A stretch of 64,000 nt of DNA from Streptomyces harbinensis (lineage in GTDB: Bacteria; Actinomycetota; Actinomycetes; Streptomycetales; Streptomycetaceae): assembly GCF_900116145.1 (NCBI RefSeq), contig NZ_FPAB01000001.1, positions 869,135-933,134 of the forward strand. The letters run 5' to 3'. A program made the position numbers and the translations under genes. The notes under the pieces are model-generated. The model saw only the letters and a list, made by a program, of their open reading frames with translations, did no database searches and was not told the DNA's origin. Shown in pieces: positions 63,103 to 64,000 of this stretch (the first letter of the stretch is position 1; each line of letters begins with the position of its first letter).

Positions 63103-63789
63103 TCAGCGGGGCGGCAGGGCGAGGCGGTAGCCGACGCCGCGGACGGTCTCGACCAGCTCGGGGCGGCGCAGCTTGGAGCGGAGCGAGGCGATGTGCACCT
63201 CCAGGGTGCGGCCCGTCCCCTCCCAGCTGGTCTGCCAGACGTCGGAGATGATCTGTTCCCGGCGGAAGACCACCCCGGGCCGGTGGGCCAGCAGCGCCAG
63301 CAGGTCGAACTCCTTGCGGGTCAGGGCGATGCGTTCGCCGTCGACGGTGACCTGGCGGGTGGCGTGCTCCAGGGTGACGGGGCCGAGCGAGAGCACCCCG
63401 GAGGGGCCCTCGGCACGCTCGGGCTCCTCGGCGGCCTTGCGGCGGCTCACCGCGTGGATGCGGGCCAGCAGCTCGCCCGTGTCGTACGGCTTGACCACGT
63501 AGTCGTCGGCGCCGATGTTGAGGCCGTGGATGCGGGAGCGCACATCCGCGCGGGCGGTCACCATGATCACCGGTACCGAGGTCAGCCGGCGGATCCGGCC
63601 GCAGACCTCGAACCCGTCGACGTCGGGCAGGGTCAGGTCGAGCAGCACGACGTCGAAGGCGCTGTTGCGCAGCCGGGTCAGCGCGTCCTCACCGCCGCGG
63701 GCGTGGATCACGGAGAAGCCGTGCCGGCCCAGGACGGCGATGAGGGCGGCGGCGACGTGCTCGTCGTCCTCGACCAGAAGGAGTCTCAT
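63103..63789 (-). CDS. OmpR/PhoB-family response regulator
   Basis: A 228-residue regulator. The receiver domain has the acidic pair in LLVEDDEH and the phosphorylated Asp51 in VVLLDLTLPD, then Thr in VTARAD and Lys in VVKPYD. The C-terminal winged helix is SLGPVTLEHATRQVTVDGER through LEVHIASLRSKLRR and VRGVGYRL. The start is the ATG of MRLLLVEDD; an upstream in-frame ATG at 63837 lacks domain support. Together with the kinase it forms a two-component pair; the signal is unknown. Confidence 0.93.
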   Translation of the reverse strand: MRLLLVEDDEHVAAALIAVLGRHGFSVIHARGGEDALTRLRNSAFDVVLLDLTLPDVDGFEVCGRIRRLTSVPVIMVTARADVRSRIHGLNIGADDYVVKPYDTGELLARIHAVSRRKAAEEPERAEGPSGVLSLGPVTLEHATRQVTVDGERIALTRKEFDLLALLAHRPGVVFRREQIISDVWQTSWEGTGRTLEVHIASLRSKLRRPELVETVRGVGYRLALPPR

Positions 63790-64000
63790 CCCGCTGTTCT
63801 CTCCTCCCGCCGCGTCGTCGTCGTTCCCTAACTGCATCCATCACGCGCGCGGACCCGGCGTCAAGGGACTTCGGAAGAGCTGAACTGTTCCGTTATCCGG
63901 AAAACGGGGAACGGATACCGAGGGCGACGGAGCGTCACGGTACGCGTTTCACGCGATCGGATCGTGATGCTCAATTTCCGCTCAACTCTGCTGACGCTGT
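63790..64000 (-). promoter_or_regulatory. Upstream region of the two-component operon (window end)
   Basis: These 211 bases precede the response-regulator start and must contain its promoter. The segment around 63890-63985 is comparatively AT-rich. I see no ORF of my own support before the window ends. Confidence 0.35.

Noticed and set aside
1..64000. CRISPR arrays, prophage, insertion sequences, tRNA or rRNA genes
   Set aside because: I looked for regular repeats, transposase or integrase motifs and cloverleaf-type ends and found none I could support.

Overview
The window is chromosomal DNA from a high-GC, sporulating actinomycete, almost certainly a Streptomyces or close relative. The evidence is the third-position GC bias, an HrdB-type principal sigma factor with a Lys/Ala-rich N-terminal domain, WhiH beside it, and a housekeeping gene order (parC, parE, hrdB, whiH, recQ, rnhB, nrdJ, nrdR, lexA, dinG-like, NIS siderophore genes, hflX, rsh, dapF, miaA, miaB) that matches what I remember of the S. 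coelicolor SCO578x-584x core region. I saw no tRNA or rRNA genes, insertion sequences, phage genes or CRISPR arrays.

Layout. 1-4.9 kb: a truncated phosphodiesterase/nucleotide pyrophosphatase, DUF5998, a GNAT plus acyl-CoA synthetase fusion (Pat-type lysine acetyltransferase), HPr of the PTS and a GntR regulator. 5-7.9 kb: two overlapping M16 peptidase genes, one with the HxxEH zinc site and one without. 8.1-13.7 kb: topoisomerase IV genes parC and parE, converging on an Apd1-type sucrase/ferredoxin-like gene that carries a DmdR1/IdeR-like iron box. 14-18.2 kb: a zinc-ribbon protein, a secreted trypsin-like protease, hrdB and whiH. 18.5-25.8 kb: a Nudix/NrtR-like regulator, DUF4192, a RecQ helicase with a C-terminal phosphoribosyltransferase-like domain, RNase HII, a histidine phosphatase, a YdbC/DUF4937 protein and an NAD(P)H-binding protein. 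25.8-32.6 kb: the nrdR-nrdJ operon behind two NrdR boxes, divergent from lexA behind its own SOS box, then a DinG/XPD-like helicase.

32.7-37.1 kb holds a three-gene NIS-siderophore cassette (IucA/IucC synthetase, AlcB/IucB acyltransferase, second IucA/IucC synthetase) with no hydroxylase, decarboxylase or transporter beside it. 37.4-39.1 kb holds a lipoprotein serine protease and panD. 39.3-46.6 kb is a sugar locus: a LacI regulator, an FAD oxidoreductase, an ABC binding protein and two permeases in one operon, divergent from a Tat-secreted beta-propeller (GH43-like) protein. Two copies of the palindrome CTAATnCGnATTAG lie between the two units. An unaccompanied type II thioesterase follows.

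47.6-57.4 kb is the conserved block hflX, RSH protein, dapF, membrane protein, miaA, two small genes, a LigB-like protein, a small ORF and miaB. 57.5-63.8 kb has a TAXI-type binding protein, a GH38 alpha-mannosidase and a two-component system whose kinase gene overlaps the mannosidase gene tail to tail.

Most of the window is ordinary core genome. The observations I would follow up are the iron box on the sucrase/ferredoxin gene, the minimal NIS cassette, the LacI operator pair, the RSH protein with an apparently dead synthetase half, and the RecQ-PRT fusion. I do not see a clearly new defence or mobile system. All S. coelicolor locus equivalences are from memory and were not checked by any search.
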